This document shows, in pieces, positions 51,800-61,015 of a stretch of DNA of 64,000 bases. Both the position numbers and the translations under genes were made by a program. The DNA is from an uncultured Lachnospiraceae bacterium (lineage in GTDB: Bacteria; Bacillota; Clostridia; Lachnospirales; Lachnospiraceae): positions 102,703 to 166,702 of the forward strand of contig CAMKQH010000006.1 of the NCBI GenBank assembly GCA_946414885.1, in the 5' to 3' direction. The notes under the pieces were generated by a model. That model worked only from the letters and a program-made list of their open reading frames with translations. It was not told the DNA's origin and made no database searches. Position 1 is the stretch's first letter. Every line of letters starts with the position of its first letter.

Positions 51800-52876
51800 A
51801 TGGCTCAATTATCGTTGCGACACATAGATAAAATTTATGACAATAAGGTGCAGGCGGTATACGACTTTGACATGGACGTAAAGGACGGCGAGTTCATCGT
51901 CCTGGTGGGCCCCTCGGGCTGCGGTAAGTCGACGACGCTTCGCATGATCGCAGGTCTTGAGGACATCACGAAGGGTCAGCTTTTGCTGGACGGCAAGGAC
52001 ATCACTTCGGCGCCCCCCAAGGACAGGGACATGGCAATGGTGTTCCAGAACTATGCACTTTATGGTCACATGACCGTATACGAGAACATGGCGTTCTCCT
52101 TAACGCTTCGCAAGGAGGATCCCAACGTCATTCATAAAAAGGTGCTCGCGGCAGCGGAGATCTTGGACCTCACCTCACAGCTGAATAAGAAACCTTCCCA
52201 GCTTTCCGGAGGACAGAGACAGCGTGTGGCCATGGGACGTTCCATCGTGCGCAGCCCGAAGCTTTTCTTGTTCGACGAACCGCTTTCCAATCTGGATGCC
52301 AAGCTTAGAAGCTCCACGAGAAGAGAAATCCTGCTTTTACATAAAAGGCTGAAGGCGACCATGCTCTACGTGACCCATGACCAGACGGAGGCACTGACGC
52401 TGGCGGACAGGATCGTCTGCATGTCCATGGGAAGAGTGCAGCAGATCGGAACGCCGCTTGAGCTTTATGACACTCCCGCAAATCTCTTCGTGGCAAGCTT
52501 TATCGGGCTTCCTCCGATGAATTTCTTCCAGGTGGAGGTTGGCGGAGACCATCTTTACAACGCGCATTTCACTGCAACCATGACGCCGGAGCAAAAGCAG
52601 CTCCTGCAAAATTACCAGGGGAAGCACGTGACCATGGGCGTTCGCCCTGAGAACGTTACGGAGAACGGAACGATCCCCGTGACGGTAAGTGACAATGAGA
52701 ATCTTGGAATGAACACGCTGGTTCACGGAAGACTCGGCGAGGGCGGCGCGGACAGCCGCATTACCTGTAAGTTCAAGGGCTGGTGTGATTACAAAAAAGG
52801 CGACGTGGTCAAGGTAGCCTTTCAGAAGATGCATTTCTTTGACCTAGAGACGGGGAACCGTATCGTGAAGGCATAA
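51800..52876 (+). CDS. MsmX/UgpC-type sugar ABC ATPase (first)
   Basis: A 358-residue ATPase with Walker A GPSGCGKST, Q loop FQNYALYGHM, signature LSGGQRQRVAMGR, Walker B LFLFDEPLSNLDA and a C-terminal regulatory TOBE domain (VRPENV). Most Firmicutes use one shared MsmX ATPase for many importers; here two are encoded in one operon. The YALYGHM loop has Gly where YALYPHM is usual, a small departure. It would energise the LplB/LplC permeases. Confidence 0.94.
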   Translation: MAQLSLRHIDKIYDNKVQAVYDFDMDVKDGEFIVLVGPSGCGKSTTLRMIAGLEDITKGQLLLDGKDITSAPPKDRDMAMVFQNYALYGHMTVYENMAFSLTLRKEDPNVIHKKVLAAAEILDLTSQLNKKPSQLSGGQRQRVAMGRSIVRSPKLFLFDEPLSNLDAKLRSSTRREILLLHKRLKATMLYVTHDQTEALTLADRIVCMSMGRVQQIGTPLELYDTPANLFVASFIGLPPMNFFQVEVGGDHLYNAHFTATMTPEQKQLLQNYQGKHVTMGVRPENVTENGTIPVTVSDNENLGMNTLVHGRLGEGGADSRITCKFKGWCDYKKGDVVKVAFQKMHFFDLETGNRIVKA

Positions 52877-52886
52877 GGGGGAACTT

Positions 52887-53438
52887 ATGAAAGAATTTTT
52901 CCGTAAAAGAATGGTGGCGCTGAAACGAAAACCGCAGACCATTGCATTTCTCGTGCTTGTGATCACGTTCCTGATTTATTCCCTGAACCTGCGCAACGTT
53001 TCCGACACGACGGCGCAGATCAATACCACGGGAATGGGACTGACCGGATTTGCCACGATGCTGTTTTCCATGCTGTCCCTTCTTACGTTTTTGAATTCCT
53101 TCCCGCACAGGAAAAGGGTGAACGTGCCCATGCTGGTCCTTTTTTTCATCATGCAGGGGATCATTATTTTCTGTGATTATTATTATCTTTCAAAGATCGA
53201 GTGGAGAATTGCAGCGGAAATCTCTGCGGGGAATGACTTAGTTGCGTGGCTTGTAAAAAACGCATACGTCTACAAGGCATATAACATGCTGAATACCCAC
53301 GTGATCTGCGTGATCGTGACCATTGCACTGGTCGTATTATTGCCGGTTTACTCCAAGCTCCTTAAAAAGATCAATACTTCCATCGACGTGGAAGGAAACG
53401 AGGGCATGGGAGAGATCGAGATCGCGGATGAAAAGTAG
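52887..53438 (+). CDS. Four-helix membrane protein, accessory to ABC importer (c)
   Basis: A 183-residue protein with a basic N-terminus (KEFFRKRMVALKRKPQ), four hydrophobic segments and an acidic C-terminal tail. It occupies the same place before the second ATPase as the 50664 protein before the first, though sequence similarity by eye is weak. Gap to the preceding ATPase is 10 bases. Confidence 0.6.
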   Translation: MKEFFRKRMVALKRKPQTIAFLVLVITFLIYSLNLRNVSDTTAQINTTGMGLTGFATMLFSMLSLLTFLNSFPHRKRVNVPMLVLFFIMQGIIIFCDYYYLSKIEWRIAAEISAGNDLVAWLVKNAYVYKAYNMLNTHVICVIVTIALVVLLPVYSKLLKKINTSIDVEGNEGMGEIEIADEK

Positions 53439-53451
53439 GGCGGGAGAGCCA

Positions 53452-54087
53452 ATGGCGTCAAATAAACAAGAAGAAAAAAGTGCCATCGATTATTATAAAC
53501 TTAAGACTAAGGCAGTGGATGACCTGGTGAATGCCAACGCATCCAACTCCCCAAAGGTCAGTCGGGAGGAAATCGCAAAGTATTCCGGAAGAAGCGCAAA
53601 GCGCTTTGCCATTCCGAAACCGCTGAAGATCTGTTTCATCAAGTTCTGGTTTTCGGCTGCCATCTGTTTTTTCTTTGTCTGGGGTCTTGGCGGATACGTA
53701 AGCAGCCTCCTGGATCAGCTTTTCGTGGTCGGTATCGCCTTGGGTCTTTCCACGGATCTTTTGGTCAATAACGTGCTCCGTTTCATGGAGGTGACCAAAG
53801 GGGAAAATGATGCGTGGATGCTATTTCACAAGAAGAATTACGTCAGCTTTTTGCTGAACGTTTTCTATGGTTTTGTGATCATCTTTTTTGTATATACCAT
53901 CTATAACGCGGTGAATCTTGCCGCCATGCAGGTCACGGGAAACGAGGACACTTTGTTTTTGTCGGTGGAGCCCATCATGTTTGGGCTGTTCTGCCTTGCG
54001 GTCGACCTAATGTTTCTTGGCATGAAAAGGATGTTTCAAAAGATTTTGGAGGACGCGAAAAAAGCGGCTGGAGGCAGGGCGGCGTAG
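53452..54087 (+). CDS. Four-helix membrane protein, accessory to ABC importer (d)
   Basis: A 211-residue protein with a charged cytoplasmic N-terminus of about 60 residues, four hydrophobic segments and a basic C-terminus. ATG 53452 is chosen (GGGAGAG upstream); the frame opens at 53323 inside the previous gene. In layout it parallels the 51248 protein. Function unknown; it precedes the second ATPase by 39 bases. Confidence 0.6.
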   Translation: MASNKQEEKSAIDYYKLKTKAVDDLVNANASNSPKVSREEIAKYSGRSAKRFAIPKPLKICFIKFWFSAAICFFFVWGLGGYVSSLLDQLFVVGIALGLSTDLLVNNVLRFMEVTKGENDAWMLFHKKNYVSFLLNVFYGFVIIFFVYTIYNAVNLAAMQVTGNEDTLFLSVEPIMFGLFCLAVDLMFLGMKRMFQKILEDAKKAAGGRAA

Positions 54088-54126
54088 AACGCGAAGTGCC
54101 TGCATTGGGATCAAAGGAGAGGGAAT

Positions 54127-55206
54127 ATGGCTTACCTTACGTTAAAAAATCTAAATAAGATTTACCCCAACGGTTTCCATGCCGTACATAATTTTAACCT
54201 CGAGATCGAAAAGGGTGAATTTATCGTATTTGTCGGATCCTCAGGATGTGGAAAATCTACGACCCTTCGCATGATCGCGGGACTTGAGGAGATCAGCAGC
54301 GGAGAGTTTTTGATCAACGGGAAGCGCGCCAACGAGCTTGGCCCCAGACAGAGGGAAGTGGCAATGGTATTCCAGAGCTATGCGCTGTATCCCCAGATGA
54401 CGGTATATGATAATCTCGCCTTCAGCCTTACGCTGCAGGGCGTGGATGAGGACGTGATCGAAAAGAAGGTAGAAAAGACGGCGAAGATCCTTGGACTTAC
54501 GGAGTATCTTGACCGCCTTCCGAGAGCGCTTTCCGGCGGACAGAGACAGAGAGTCGCCGTGGGCCGCGCCATCATAAGAAAGGTGGGCATTTTCCTGATG
54601 GACGAGCCCCTTTCTAACCTTGACGCAAAGCAGCGCGTGACCATGCGTTCCGAGATCACCCAGATCCACAAGGAGATCGGTGCCACCACCATTTACGTAA
54701 CCCATGACCAGACGGAGGCCATGACCATGGCGGACAGGATCGTTGTCATGAAGGACGGTTACGTACAGCAGGTAGGTACGCCCCATGATCTCTACTTTGA
54801 TCCCGCCAACATATTTGTCGCAGGCTTTATCGGTGAGCCGCCCATGAACTTTGTAAAGGGTACCGTGGAAAAGGGAAGGGTTGCCTTCGGGGACCAGAGC
54901 ATCGACGTGACGAAAAAGCTTGGTGACCGCGCCGGCGAATGGGAAGGAAAGAAGCTGATCCTGGGCTTCCGTCCCGAGGCCATTGTCCTGGGAGAGCAGG
55001 AGAATTGTCATCACCTGCACTGCGACGTGGAACTGACGGAAATGCTCGGCGACGTGACTAACGTATATATCTTGGTTGGCAATGAGCAGGCGATCCTCAA
55101 GGTGGATCCCCATGACGCGGCGACCCTTGGCAGTGAGACCAAGTTTTCGATTCCGTATAAGAGCCTGTATCTCTTTGACGGGGAAACGGAAATGGCTATC
55201 AAGTAA
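54127..55206 (+). CDS. MsmX/UgpC-type sugar ABC ATPase (second)
   Basis: A 359-residue ATPase, clearly homologous to the one at 51800: Walker A GSSGCGKST, FQSYALYPQM, LSGGQRQRVAVGR, IFLMDEPLSNLDA and a TOBE domain with FRPEAI. It starts AYLTLKNLNKIYPNG, the common MsmX beginning. The last base of its stop codon is the first base of the next ATG (TAATG). The duplication suggests either a heterodimeric ATPase pair or two transport complexes. Confidence 0.94.
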   Translation: MAYLTLKNLNKIYPNGFHAVHNFNLEIEKGEFIVFVGSSGCGKSTTLRMIAGLEEISSGEFLINGKRANELGPRQREVAMVFQSYALYPQMTVYDNLAFSLTLQGVDEDVIEKKVEKTAKILGLTEYLDRLPRALSGGQRQRVAVGRAIIRKVGIFLMDEPLSNLDAKQRVTMRSEITQIHKEIGATTIYVTHDQTEAMTMADRIVVMKDGYVQQVGTPHDLYFDPANIFVAGFIGEPPMNFVKGTVEKGRVAFGDQSIDVTKKLGDRAGEWEGKKLILGFRPEAIVLGEQENCHHLHCDVELTEMLGDVTNVYILVGNEQAILKVDPHDAATLGSETKFSIPYKSLYLFDGETEMAIK

Positions 55207-56600
55207 TGGAGAAAATTGCTTCCGTAAAGGATGAATCATTTCGTGAGTACGTATTAAACGCATCGCCCCTTCGGGTACTGTTTACGGTATGCGGTCCCCT
55301 GGCGCTGTATCAGGCGATGCAACAGATATTTAAGATCATGGACACGCTGATGGCTGCCCACGTTGGTAGCAGCGCCGTGTCGGCGATCTCCAGCCTGACG
55401 CAGGTCACCGCCATGGTGACGGCCTTGGGAAGCGGACTGGCCGTCGGCGGTTGCATACGCATTTCGGAGAGCTATGGCCAGGGAGATTATGAGATGGTAA
55501 GGCGCCGCACCACCACGCTTTATGCGGGCACGGTCATTCTCGGGGTGCTTGTGGCGGCGATCCTGATTCCTTTTGCAACTCCCTTTTTAAGATTGTTAAA
55601 AACGCCGGAGGAGCTGATCGCGGTTGGCGTTGGATATTTTCGCATTGAGATCTTAAGTCTTGTTCTTTACTTCTTTAACACGGTCTATATTGCCATCGAA
55701 AGAAGCAGGGGACATGCCAAGAAGATTCTTTGCGTGAATCTTGCAGTCGTCGTGATCAAGCTGGGACTTTCGGCTATTTTTGTCTATGTATTTCAGTGGG
55801 GCGTCATCATGATCTCCGTGGCGAGTCTGATCTCCCACGCCGCGCTGACGGCTTACGTGCTCATCTCCATGCCGGGGGATGAGGGAGCCTTTCGCTTTTC
55901 CTTTTCGCAGATCAGCTTCGATAGGAAAACCGTGGCGCCGGTGCTGCAGCTTTCCTATCCGGTGGCGGCGGAGAAGATCCTGTTTGCGGCCGGAAAGGTG
56001 ATCGTCAATGCCATGTCGGGACTCTACGGTGCATTGACGGTAGGGGCACTTGGCATCTCAAATAACATCGGCGGCTTTACCACAAACCTGCACGCCGGGA
56101 CCATGGACGGTGCCTCCTCCCTGATCAGTCAGAACAGGGGCGCCGGAGAGTATAAGAGGACGAGAAAGCTTTTTTGGTGGCTGATGATCATAGACGTAAG
56201 TATCGGCGTGATCGGATGGATCTGCATTTACGGAACCCTTCCGTGGCTTGCAGAGCTTTTTGCGCGCTCGAAGAATCAATTCGATCCCGTCTTTTGCAAC
56301 ATGATCGTGCAGATCCACAGATACGAGATGATGGGCTACGTTACCCTTGGGATTAATTCTGCGGTCAATGCGCTGCTTTTGGGCTATGGCTACGCGAGGC
56401 TTGCCATGATCCTCAACGTGGCAAGGGTATTCGTGTTCCGCGTTCCCGTGCTTTGGGCCCTGCAAAGATTTACGACGATGGGAGCGGAGGCCACCGGCGT
56501 CACCATGATGGTCAGCAACGTCGCAACGGGCGTGGCGTCCATTATCGTCATGTTTCCGGTGCTTCGCAGGATCAAACGATTATCAAGGGAGCATGAATAG
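55206..56600 (+). CDS. MATE-family transporter
   Basis: A 464-residue protein with twelve hydrophobic segments in two halves, starting ASPLRVLFTVCGPLALYQAM and containing GLYGALTVGALGISNN. This is the MATE/MOP fold used for cation-coupled export of drugs or metabolites. Its start overlaps the ATPase stop, so it is truly part of the pectin operon. It might export a toxic sugar-acid intermediate or methanol/acetate-linked by-product, but nothing in the sequence shows the substrate. Confidence 0.88.
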   Translation: MEKIASVKDESFREYVLNASPLRVLFTVCGPLALYQAMQQIFKIMDTLMAAHVGSSAVSAISSLTQVTAMVTALGSGLAVGGCIRISESYGQGDYEMVRRRTTTLYAGTVILGVLVAAILIPFATPFLRLLKTPEELIAVGVGYFRIEILSLVLYFFNTVYIAIERSRGHAKKILCVNLAVVVIKLGLSAIFVYVFQWGVIMISVASLISHAALTAYVLISMPGDEGAFRFSFSQISFDRKTVAPVLQLSYPVAAEKILFAAGKVIVNAMSGLYGALTVGALGISNNIGGFTTNLHAGTMDGASSLISQNRGAGEYKRTRKLFWWLMIIDVSIGVIGWICIYGTLPWLAELFARSKNQFDPVFCNMIVQIHRYEMMGYVTLGINSAVNALLLGYGYARLAMILNVARVFVFRVPVLWALQRFTTMGAEATGVTMMVSNVATGVASIIVMFPVLRRIKRLSREHE

Positions 56601-56625
56601 GCATGCCCTTACAAGGAGGACCGAC

Positions 56626-57264
56626 ATGCGCATTGCTTATGCAGGAGACAGCACGGTCGCATTTAATAAATTTGACAGTTATCCGCAGACGGGGCTTTCC
56701 CAAGGCCTTACGCTCTATCTGAAGGATGAGATTTGGCTTCGCAGCTTTGGCGTCAACGGCAGGAGCACGAAGTCCTTTATCGACGAGGGACGGCTTCAAA
56801 AGATTGATGAGTTCCTTGCCAAGGGGGACCTTTTTTTGATACAATTTGGTCATAATGATGAAAAGGCTGAGGACCCGTCGCGTTATGCGGCGCCCTTTGG
56901 TGCATATCAGGAGAATTTAAGCAAAATGATCGGGGTGACCAGGCGCCATGAGGCATACCCCGTGCTGATCACGCCGGTGGCGAGAAGACGGTTTGACGTG
57001 ACGGGTACGTTTCTTGGCGGAAGCCATGGGGATTATCCCAGGGCCATGAAGGAGCTTGCCCTTAGGGAAAACGTGCCCTGCATCGATCTGAATGCGTTGA
57101 GTGAAGCGTATTTGGAGAACATGGGTGACGTCGCGTCGAGGACCATGTACGTTTTCCCAAAGGATAATACGCACCTTACGCATTACGGTGCGGTCATCTA
57201 TGCGGGAATGATCGCAAATGGACTGAGGGATTTAGGGGAACCATATTGCGCGGTCCTTTTGTAA
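56626..57264 (+). CDS. SGNH esterase, rhamnogalacturonan acetylesterase type
   Basis: A 212-residue SGNH hydrolase. Block I is YAGDSTV with the nucleophile Ser, block III QFGHND, and block V DNTHLTHYGA with the Asp-His pair. This matches CE12 enzymes (RhgT/YesT), which remove acetyl groups from rhamnogalacturonan fragments. No signal peptide, so it acts on imported oligosaccharides. ATG 56626 follows AAGGAGG; the open frame from 56593 overlaps the MATE gene. Confidence 0.88.
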   Translation: MRIAYAGDSTVAFNKFDSYPQTGLSQGLTLYLKDEIWLRSFGVNGRSTKSFIDEGRLQKIDEFLAKGDLFLIQFGHNDEKAEDPSRYAAPFGAYQENLSKMIGVTRRHEAYPVLITPVARRRFDVTGTFLGGSHGDYPRAMKELALRENVPCIDLNALSEAYLENMGDVASRTMYVFPKDNTHLTHYGAVIYAGMIANGLRDLGEPYCAVLL

Positions 57265-57320
57265 GAACATGGCATCTCGGGTGAAAAAAGTTTCCGAAGA
57301 GTAAGGAAGAGAAGATAAGA

Positions 57321-58460
57321 ATGACGGAGAGAACTGACAGGCAGATCCAGGAATACATTGAATATCTCTTGAGCAATTCCGATGCTGAGCATCCCATGTG
57401 GAACAAGGAGCTAGTGCGCAGCGGGAAGAGCAATCACTGGAATTACATTGACGGCTGCATGATCACGGCCATTTTGTCCCTCTATGAGATCACCGGGGAA
57501 GAAAGGTATTATGACTTCGCGAAGAAATTCGTGGATGCCTTTGTCATGGAGGACGGCAGCATCCGTACCTATGACGTGAAGGAGTATAATCTTGACAACG
57601 TGAACACGGCCAGCAATCTGTTCCTCTTTTACAAAAAGTCAGGGGAAGAGAAGTATAAGAAGGCCTTGGACCTTGTGCGGACGCAGTTAGACGGCATGCC
57701 CCGCACCAAGGAGGGGAGCTTCTGGCATAAGGCCATTTATCCCAATCAGGTATGGCTTGACGGCCTTTACATGGCGGAGCCCTTTTACATGAGATATGAG
57801 ACCACGTTCTGCAAGATGGAGAAGTGCAGCGACGTTCTTTTGCAGTTCCAAAACGTGGAGAAGCATTTGAAGGATCCCAAGACGGGCCTTTATTATCATG
57901 GCTATGATGAGAGCAGGGAGATGTACTGGGCTGATCCTGAAACGGGCTGCAGTCCGAACTTTTGGCTACGTGCCCTGGGCTGGTTTAGCTTAGCGCTGGT
58001 GGAGACCGTCCAGGCGACGGATGAAACCCTGTATTATGAAAAGCGTTATTTCCAAAAGCTTCTGGAAGATCTGGTGGATGCCCTCCGCCCTTATCAGGAT
58101 GAGAGTGGCATGTTTTATCAGGTGGTGAATAGGAAGGATGCGGAGGGAAATTATCTTGAGACCTCAGGAACGGCGCTGATCGCCTACGCCATCCTCAAGG
58201 CCGTGAGACTTGGATATTTAATGCCGCGCTACCGCGAGATGGGTGAACGGGCCTTTCAGGGCATTGTGGACCGTTATCTGTCCGAGAATCCTGACGGCAC
58301 CTTAAAGCTCTCCGGCATCTGCCTGGTGGCGGGACTTGGCGGAAAGACCCACAGGGACGGGTCATTGGCATATTATTTCAGCGAGCCCGTGGTGGAAAAT
58401 GAGGCAAAGGGCGTGGCACCCTTCCTTTTGGCATACACGGAAATGCTGCGTTTAAAATAA
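57321..58460 (+). CDS. GH105 unsaturated rhamnogalacturonyl hydrolase
   Basis: A 379-residue (alpha/alpha)6-barrel enzyme of the YteR/YesR family. It removes the unsaturated galacturonyl end left by lyases. The catalytic Asp lies in NQVWLDGLYMAEPF, which corresponds to Asp143 of YteR. LDNVNTASNLFLFY and ARLGYLMPRY-like helices are family features. No signal peptide. Its product feeds KduI. The 57-base gap upstream carries no terminator. Confidence 0.93.
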   Translation: MTERTDRQIQEYIEYLLSNSDAEHPMWNKELVRSGKSNHWNYIDGCMITAILSLYEITGEERYYDFAKKFVDAFVMEDGSIRTYDVKEYNLDNVNTASNLFLFYKKSGEEKYKKALDLVRTQLDGMPRTKEGSFWHKAIYPNQVWLDGLYMAEPFYMRYETTFCKMEKCSDVLLQFQNVEKHLKDPKTGLYYHGYDESREMYWADPETGCSPNFWLRALGWFSLALVETVQATDETLYYEKRYFQKLLEDLVDALRPYQDESGMFYQVVNRKDAEGNYLETSGTALIAYAILKAVRLGYLMPRYREMGERAFQGIVDRYLSENPDGTLKLSGICLVAGLGGKTHRDGSLAYYFSEPVVENEAKGVAPFLLAYTEMLRLK

Positions 58461-58482
58461 ATGGCCTGGAAAGGATGCTGCC

Positions 58483-60090
58483 ATGGATTTAAGTCATGAT
58501 TTTACGGTCACGGACGTATTTTGCAGAAGTGTGACCATTGAAAGGGTAAATGACCATAGATATTATGCGCAAGAGGAATGCACGGTTTTCGTAGACGGAA
58601 AGGAATGGCTTCGGACTGACCTCAACGTCATTTCCATAGAGGGCCTGCTTCCTGACGTGGAATATGAGATCGCCTTAGACGGCGGTCCGGCGAAGCGCGT
58701 TCGCACAAAGTGGGAGAGCTTTCTTTTAAACGTTAGGGATTTTGGTGCGGCAGGGGATGGAAATACGTTGGACACCGCCGCAATCCAGGCGGCCATCGCC
58801 GCGTGTCCCGAGGAGGGAACGGTCTATCTTCCCAAGGGAACCTATCTGTCCGGACCCTTGTTCATGAAAAGCAGGATGACGCTTTGGATCGGTGAGGGGG
58901 CAGTGCTTCTCGGCGATCCCGCCAGGGTGCATTATCCAAAGCTTCCAGGCGTCGTAAGACATATGCAGGATAATAAAAAGGAATACATGATCGCTTCCTG
59001 GGAGGGGAATCCTTTGGGGGCTTTCGCCTCACTGATCACGGGCATTGGCATACGCGACGTGGACGTCATTGGGAGCGGTACCATAGACGGTAATGCGGAC
59101 CGGGGAGATTGGTGGGAGAACGTGCGCGAAAAGCGCGGCGCATGGAGACCGAGGACCATTTTCTTCTCCCATTGTGAGAACGTTCGCATGCAATCCCTGA
59201 CCATCAGGAATTCACCCTCATGGACGATCCATCCCTATTACTGTGATCACGTAAGGCTCCTTAGCCTTAAGATCCAGAATCCGGAGGATGCGCCGAATAC
59301 GGACGGATTAGATCCGGAGAGCTGCGAGGATCTTTGGCTTCTCGGCAGCAGGATCTCCGTGGGCGACGACTGCGTTGCCATTAAGAGCGGCAAGCTTTAT
59401 GCGGCCACCTATCATTACAAAAAGACCAAGGGGATCCGGATCCGCAACTGCCTTTTCGAGAAAGGACATGGCTCCGTCACGGTGGGCTCGGAGATTGCCG
59501 GCGGCGTGGAGGACGTGCACGTTTCGCAGTGTATTTTCAAGGGAACGGACAGGGGCGTTCGCATCAAGAGCAGAAGGGGACGCGGCGAAAGATCCGTGAT
59601 CACTGACATCGTATTTGAGAACATAAGGATGGAGCGCGTGCTCATGCCGGTGACGGCGAACATGTTCTATTTTTGTGACCCGGACGGTCATTCGGAGTAC
59701 GTTCAGGGGCAGTATTTCATGCCGGTGGATTATCGAACCCCCAAGATCGGGAACCTCACCGTCAGGGATTGTGTCTGCACGGACGTGAATGCCAGCTTCG
59801 TCTGCGCCTACGGACTGCCGGAAGCACCCATTGAGAGCATTACGCTGGAGAACGTTGAGGCCAGCTTTTTGCCTGAGGGAGAGCGCGTGCCGACCCGTCC
59901 GATCATGATGGATAATTTTGATAAGATGGCGGGAATGAGCCTGTTCGTGAAGAACGTAAAGAAATTGACCTGCAAAAACGTGACCGTGACGGGTGACGCC
60001 ATCCGGGAACCTGAGATAATCAATGTTGAGAAAAAGGACGCGGAAGGCTTAAGCGTTCAGTCAAAGCCTTCCCGCCTTGAAGAAAGGTGA
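58483..60090 (+). CDS. GH28 polygalacturonase-type glycosidase, cytoplasmic
   Basis: A 535-residue protein: an N-terminal fibronectin-like segment (about 1-80), then the parallel beta-helix. Catalytic motifs in order: NTDGLDPESC (first Asp), GDDCVAIKSG (Asp pair), GHGSVTVGSE (His) and RGVRIKSRRGRG (Arg-Ile-Lys). These are the four GH28 signatures. No signal peptide, so it is an intracellular exo-type enzyme acting on short oligogalacturonides. It overlaps the next gene by a few bases if the GTG at 60087 is used. Confidence 0.94.
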   Translation: MDLSHDFTVTDVFCRSVTIERVNDHRYYAQEECTVFVDGKEWLRTDLNVISIEGLLPDVEYEIALDGGPAKRVRTKWESFLLNVRDFGAAGDGNTLDTAAIQAAIAACPEEGTVYLPKGTYLSGPLFMKSRMTLWIGEGAVLLGDPARVHYPKLPGVVRHMQDNKKEYMIASWEGNPLGAFASLITGIGIRDVDVIGSGTIDGNADRGDWWENVREKRGAWRPRTIFFSHCENVRMQSLTIRNSPSWTIHPYYCDHVRLLSLKIQNPEDAPNTDGLDPESCEDLWLLGSRISVGDDCVAIKSGKLYAATYHYKKTKGIRIRNCLFEKGHGSVTVGSEIAGGVEDVHVSQCIFKGTDRGVRIKSRRGRGERSVITDIVFENIRMERVLMPVTANMFYFCDPDGHSEYVQGQYFMPVDYRTPKIGNLTVRDCVCTDVNASFVCAYGLPEAPIESITLENVEASFLPEGERVPTRPIMMDNFDKMAGMSLFVKNVKKLTCKNVTVTGDAIREPEIINVEKKDAEGLSVQSKPSRLEER

Positions 60091-60932
60091 ATGCCGTGCA
60101 ACTAGGGATCCGACTTCATGACGTAAAAAAAGCACCCATCGAAGAGAGGGTAGCCATAGCGAAGGAGCAGGGCTTTGCCTGTGCTCACGTCGCACTTTCC
60201 AAGCTTATCAGCGAGTATCCGACGGATGACGGGGCGCTGACGCCTGGCTTTGCGTGCCATCTGAAAAGAGTCTTTCAGAAAAATGACATGGACATGGCGG
60301 TGCTTGGATGTTATCTGAATCTCGCAACGCCGAATGAGGAAGCGCTAAAGAGAAACCAAGACCGCTACTATGCGCATCTGCGCTTTGCATCCCTTTGCGG
60401 TGCAGGTGTTGTGGGCACGGAGACCGGGGCGGTCAATGAAGCCTATCGCTTCGAAGAGGCAAATCATTCCGAGGAGGCGCTAAAGCTCTTTATCAAAAAT
60501 TTGACGCCAGTGGTCAGACGGGCGGAGAGCATGGGCGTGATCCTGGCCATAGAACCTGTTTTTAAGCATATTGTCTGGAATCCGGCACGTGCAAGAGCCG
60601 TACTGGATTCCGTATCCTCCTCCAACCTTCAGATTATTTTTGATCCCGTAAACCTGTTGGATCTTAGCAATTATGAGCAGAGGGAGGAGATATTTGCGGA
60701 GGCCATGGAGGTGCTTGGCTCCGACATAGCCATGATCCATCTCAAGGACTTTGTCATCAAGGATGGAAAGATGGAGTCCGTTGCCGCCGGCACCGGAATG
60801 ATGAACTATGAGAAAATCTTAAAGTTTATCAAGGAGCGCAAGCCCTATGTCCACGTGACGCTGGAGAACACGACGCCGGAGAACGCGGTCTGGTCAAGAA
60901 AATATATACAAGAGATTTGGGAGAGGTCATAA
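60087..60932 (+). CDS. Sugar phosphate isomerase/epimerase-like TIM-barrel protein
   Basis: A 281-residue protein of the xylose-isomerase-like/AP endonuclease 2 barrel superfamily: residues such as LAIEPVFKHIVWNP and MIHLKDFVIKDGK bring the metal-binding Glu, His and Asp, and HVTLENTTPEN closes the barrel. Probably an epimerase or isomerase of a uronate- or rhamnose-derived sugar. Start is GTG 60087 or, with better ribosome-site spacing, GTG 60096. It is the last gene before the operon terminator. Confidence 0.8.
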   Translation: MNAVQLGIRLHDVKKAPIEERVAIAKEQGFACAHVALSKLISEYPTDDGALTPGFACHLKRVFQKNDMDMAVLGCYLNLATPNEEALKRNQDRYYAHLRFASLCGAGVVGTETGAVNEAYRFEEANHSEEALKLFIKNLTPVVRRAESMGVILAIEPVFKHIVWNPARARAVLDSVSSSNLQIIFDPVNLLDLSNYEQREEIFAEAMEVLGSDIAMIHLKDFVIKDGKMESVAAGTGMMNYEKILKFIKERKPYVHVTLENTTPENAVWSRKYIQEIWERS

Positions 60933-60957
60933 GCCTCTCCTTGCTTTTTATTTTTTG
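60919..60957 (+). terminator. Terminator of the pectin operon
   Basis: GGAGAGG pairs with CCTCTCC around the stop codon of the isomerase gene, followed by a T-rich tract (TTGCTTTTTATTTTTT). The T tract also carries the next promoter's -35. Confidence 0.8.
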
Positions 60958-60969
60958 CTCCGATATAAT
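60941..60969 (+). promoter_or_regulatory. Predicted pectinesterase promoter
   Basis: TTGCTT (60941-60946), 17 bases, perfect TATAAT (60964-60969), 47 bases before the GTG start at 61016. Confidence 0.6.
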
Positions 60970-61015
60970 GTGACCTAGGCATTCTAAATGGCGTATTGAT
61001 TAGTAGGAGGTTCAA

